DNA of 50,775 bases, taken from Bacillota bacterium. GTDB lineage: Bacteria > Bacillota > Clostridia > Christensenellales > Aristaeellaceae. The DNA lies in contig JAEVYX010000038.1 in the NCBI GenBank assembly GCA_023392515.1, positions 1 to 50,775 of the forward strand. The letters run 5' to 3'. The notes under the pieces are model-generated. The model did no database searches, was not told where the DNA came from, and saw only the letters and a program-made list of their open reading frames with translations. Below are positions 49,085-50,775 of this stretch, one piece after another (position 1 is the first letter of the stretch; each line of letters begins with the position of its first letter). The position numbers and the translations under genes are program-made.

Positions 49085-49873
49085 ATGGCAACAGGAAAAG
49101 TGGAAATTTGCGGCGTGGACACCTCCTCTTTGCCCGTATTGAACAATGAGCGGATGCGCCAGCTTTTTCCTTTGGTTCACAGCGGCGACCAGGCGGCTCG
49201 GGAAGAATTCATCCGTGGCAATCTGCGCCTGGTGCTCAGCGTGATTCAGCGTTTCAACAACCGGGGCGAAAATGTGGATGATCTGTTCCAGGTAGGCTGC
49301 ATCGGGCTGATAAAAGCCCTGGACAATTTCGACGTAAGTCAAAATGTACGCTTTTCCACCTATGCGGTGCCCATGATCATCGGTGAAATTCGCAGGTATC
49401 TTCGGGATAACAACGCCATCCGGGTCAGCCGCTCGCTGCGGGATATCGCCTACAAGGCTTTGCAGGCAAGGGACCGCCTAGCCAGCTCCCTCAACCGGGA
49501 ACCTACCGTAACGGAATTGGCCAACGAGCTGCACCTCAACCGCGAGGATGTGGTGTTCGCCCTGGAAGCCATTCAGGATCCGGTATCGCTGTTTGAGCCG
49601 GTGTACAACGACGGCGGCGACGCCATTTACATCATGGACCAGGTGAAGGATGAAAAGCACGTGGACGAGTCCTGGCTGGAGGAGATCACCATCAAGGAGG
49701 CCATGCGCCGCCTGAACGAGCGGGAAAAACGTATCCTGCGCCTGCGGTTTTTCGAGGGCCGTACCCAAATGGAAGTAGCCAACGAAATCGGCATCAGCCA
49801 GGCCCAGGTTTCCAGGCTCGAAAAAAACGCCCTGCTCCATATGCGAAAGCATGTGCAGGTGCAGCCCATGTAA
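49085..49873 (+). CDS. sigG: RNA polymerase sporulation sigma factor sigma-G
   Basis: A 262-residue late forespore sigma factor. The N-terminal VEICGVDTSSLPVLNNE is the sigma-G hallmark, and there is no cleaved pro-sequence. Region 2 runs through RLVLSVIQRFNNRGENVDDLFQVG and FSTYAVPMIIGEIRRYLRD. Region 3 holds NREPTVTELANEL. Region 4 has LNEREKRILRLRFFEGRTQ and the helix-turn-helix VANEIGISQAQVSRLEK. Start at 49085 with GGAGG eight bases upstream; a GTG 15 bases earlier is not favoured. A terminator follows. Confidence 0.95.
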   Translation: MATGKVEICGVDTSSLPVLNNERMRQLFPLVHSGDQAAREEFIRGNLRLVLSVIQRFNNRGENVDDLFQVGCIGLIKALDNFDVSQNVRFSTYAVPMIIGEIRRYLRDNNAIRVSRSLRDIAYKALQARDRLASSLNREPTVTELANELHLNREDVVFALEAIQDPVSLFEPVYNDGGDAIYIMDQVKDEKHVDESWLEEITIKEAMRRLNEREKRILRLRFFEGRTQMEVANEIGISQAQVSRLEKNALLHMRKHVQVQPM

Positions 49874-49901
49874 TTCAGACGGAATCCTGCCAAATTCATT
49901 G

Positions 49902-49936
49902 ACCGGCGCGTTTGCAAAAGCATTGCGCCGGTTTTT
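49902..49936 (+). terminator. Rho-independent terminator after sigG
   Basis: ACCGGCGC (49902-49909) pairs perfectly with GCGCCGGT (49925-49932), followed by TTTT. Confidence 0.85.
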
Positions 49937-50010
49937 CATACCCCGATAAAGCGTCGGATGGAAACTTTCGGACCGGTGCTGCATACATGTTAGGAGAGGG
50001 AGGAATGCCG

Positions 50011-50250
50011 ATGAGCTTGTCCGAACTGCGCACCAAGGATGTGGTAAACACCTGCGACGGGCGGCGTCTGGGTAAGGTGATGGACATTGAGTTTTGCGAG
50101 CGGGATGGCACGGTTCAGGCCATTGTGGTCCCCGGGGAATTCAATATGCTGCAGATGCTGAGGGGGGAAAAGTGCGGCATCGTCATTCCCTGGAACCACA
50201 TCTGCAAAATTGGGGATGATGTGATTCTGGTCAATATCGATGATCTGTAA
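50011..50250 (+). CDS. ylmC: YlmC/YmxH family PRC-barrel sporulation-associated protein
   Basis: A 79-residue small protein with a single PRC-barrel fold: MSLSELRTKDVVNTCDGRRLGKVMDIEF, then a conserved GVIVPWNH-like segment (CGIVIPWNHICKIGDDVILV). The family is found next to sigG and the ylm genes in sporulating Bacillota; its function is not known. Start at 50011, seven bases after GGGAGG; an ATG at 50005 is too close to that site. Confidence 0.88.
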   Translation: MSLSELRTKDVVNTCDGRRLGKVMDIEFCERDGTVQAIVVPGEFNMLQMLRGEKCGIVIPWNHICKIGDDVILVNIDDL

Positions 50251-50299
50251 AAGGCACCTCCATTTTCTACATAATTCGGCAATTCTTCCTTTCCTATAC

Positions 50300-50328
50300 T
50301 TTACGCGGTAGCCAAAATAGGCTATAAT
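50300..50328 (+). promoter_or_regulatory. Promoter of nrdR
   Basis: TTTACG (50300-50305), 17 bp, TATAAT (50323-50328). A GGGACA/TGTCCC inverted repeat (50344-50356) follows in the leader, just ahead of the ribosome-binding site. Confidence 0.55.
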
Positions 50329-50374
50329 GTCAAGAGGAAACGTGGGACACTGTCCCAAGGAGGAATAGGTCCCC

Positions 50375-50775
50375 ATGAGGTGTCAATACTGCAATTGTTC
50401 AGACAGCAAGGTCATCGATTCCCGCCCCACCGAGGAGGGTAACAGCATTCGCCGCCGCCGGGAATGCATCCAGTGCGGCCGCAGATTTACAACCTATGAA
50501 AAAATTGAGCTGATTCCCCTGCTCGTCGTAAAAAAAGACAAGCGGCGGGAAGCCTTTGATACGCAGAAGATCAGAAACGGCATCCTCCATGCCTGCGAAA
50601 AGCGGCCGATTTCCCTTACGGAAATCGACGCCATCGTTTCCAAGGTGGAGCAGAAGGTGTACAGCGCCATGGAAGAGGAAATCACCACCCGCCAAATCGG
50701 CGAATTGGTGATGGATGAATTGAAAAAGCTGGATGAGGTGGCCTATGTCCGCTTTGCGTCGGTGTACCGGCAGTT
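50375..50775 (+). CDS. nrdR: Transcriptional repressor NrdR (3' end beyond the window)
   Basis: Represses ribonucleotide reductase genes in response to ATP/dATP. The first 133 residues are visible. The zinc ribbon is CQYCNCSDSKVIDSRPTEEG with CIQCGRRF, followed by the ATP-cone domain starting LLVVKKDKRREAFDTQKIRNGI and reaching DEVAYVRFASVYR. AAGGAGG precedes the ATG at 50375. Family length is about 150 residues, so only the last few codons are missing. No ribonucleotide reductase gene is in the window except the NrdD-tail-like small gene at 46370. Confidence 0.95.
   Translation, partial: MRCQYCNCSDSKVIDSRPTEEGNSIRRRRECIQCGRRFTTYEKIELIPLLVVKKDKRREAFDTQKIRNGILHACEKRPISLTEIDAIVSKVEQKVYSAMEEEITTRQIGELVMDELKKLDEVAYVRFASVYRQ

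Noticed and set aside
1..50775. tRNA, rRNA and CRISPR features
   Set aside because: I looked for cloverleaf-like arms with GTTC loops, conserved rRNA blocks and regularly spaced repeats and saw none. A covariance-model scan would be needed to exclude small RNAs.

Overview
The window looks like chromosomal DNA of an anaerobic, endospore-forming member of the Clostridia (Bacillota). This rests on the spoIIGA-sigE-sigG sporulation cluster, a T-box leader on thrS, strong AGGAGG ribosome-binding sites, frequent TTG/GTG starts, Bacillota-type promoters (TTGACA-17-TATAAT), and a small protein resembling the C-terminal domain of the anaerobic ribonucleotide reductase NrdD. The DNA is fairly GC-rich by eye. 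Genus and family cannot be fixed from the sequence alone. I see no rRNA, tRNA or CRISPR array.

Layout. 1-6758 (+): purine synthesis (guaB, guaA), an M19 dipeptidase, an orphan LolD-type ABC ATPase and a GH13 neopullulanase-type amylase. 6927-14468 (-): pyrG, then a BMP-family nucleoside ABC transporter operon (bmp-nupO-nupP-nupQ) with a flavodoxin-like gene at its end. 14699-20021 (-): a YitT-type membrane protein, then the tightly overlapping run birA - P1 peptidase - acpS - nnr - mazF-like. 20268-26943 (+): a MoxR/DUF58/transglutaminase operon, then thrS behind a T-box riboswitch. 27112-33931: a zinc-ribbon membrane protein, then a nucleoside- or riboside-use locus (LacI regulator, CUT1-type ABC transporter, nucleoside hydrolase, ribokinase). 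34073-39181 (-): two conserved hypotheticals, an ABC exporter half-transporter and a GNAT/phosphomannose-isomerase fusion. 39374-43351 (+): iscR-iscS-iscU and an hflX with an extra JAMM-like domain. 43442-47239: two tandem VanY-type carboxypeptidases and small membrane, holin-like, glycyl-radical-like and XRE genes. 47455-50775 (+): spoIIGA, sigE, sigG, ylmC and the 5' part of nrdR.

Most of the window is housekeeping. The points most worth following are: (i) a GMP synthase whose amidotransferase domain has lost its catalytic Cys and His; (ii) an 89-residue protein ending in a detached NrdD glycyl-radical-like tail; (iii) an HflX carrying an intact HxHx7SxxD JAMM signature; (iv) a GNAT-phosphomannose isomerase fusion; (v) a roughly 220-bp multi-hairpin insertion bounded by 23-bp direct repeats that duplicate a stop codon, ribosome-binding site and start codon; (vi) several families of palindromic intergenic repeats; (vii) a 21-bp repeat and perfect palindrome ahead of an ABC exporter; and (viii) a MazF-like toxin without a visible antitoxin.

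Coding calls are by family recognition from the translated sequence. Promoters, operators and small ORFs are pattern-based and less certain. No database search, folding program or expression data were available.
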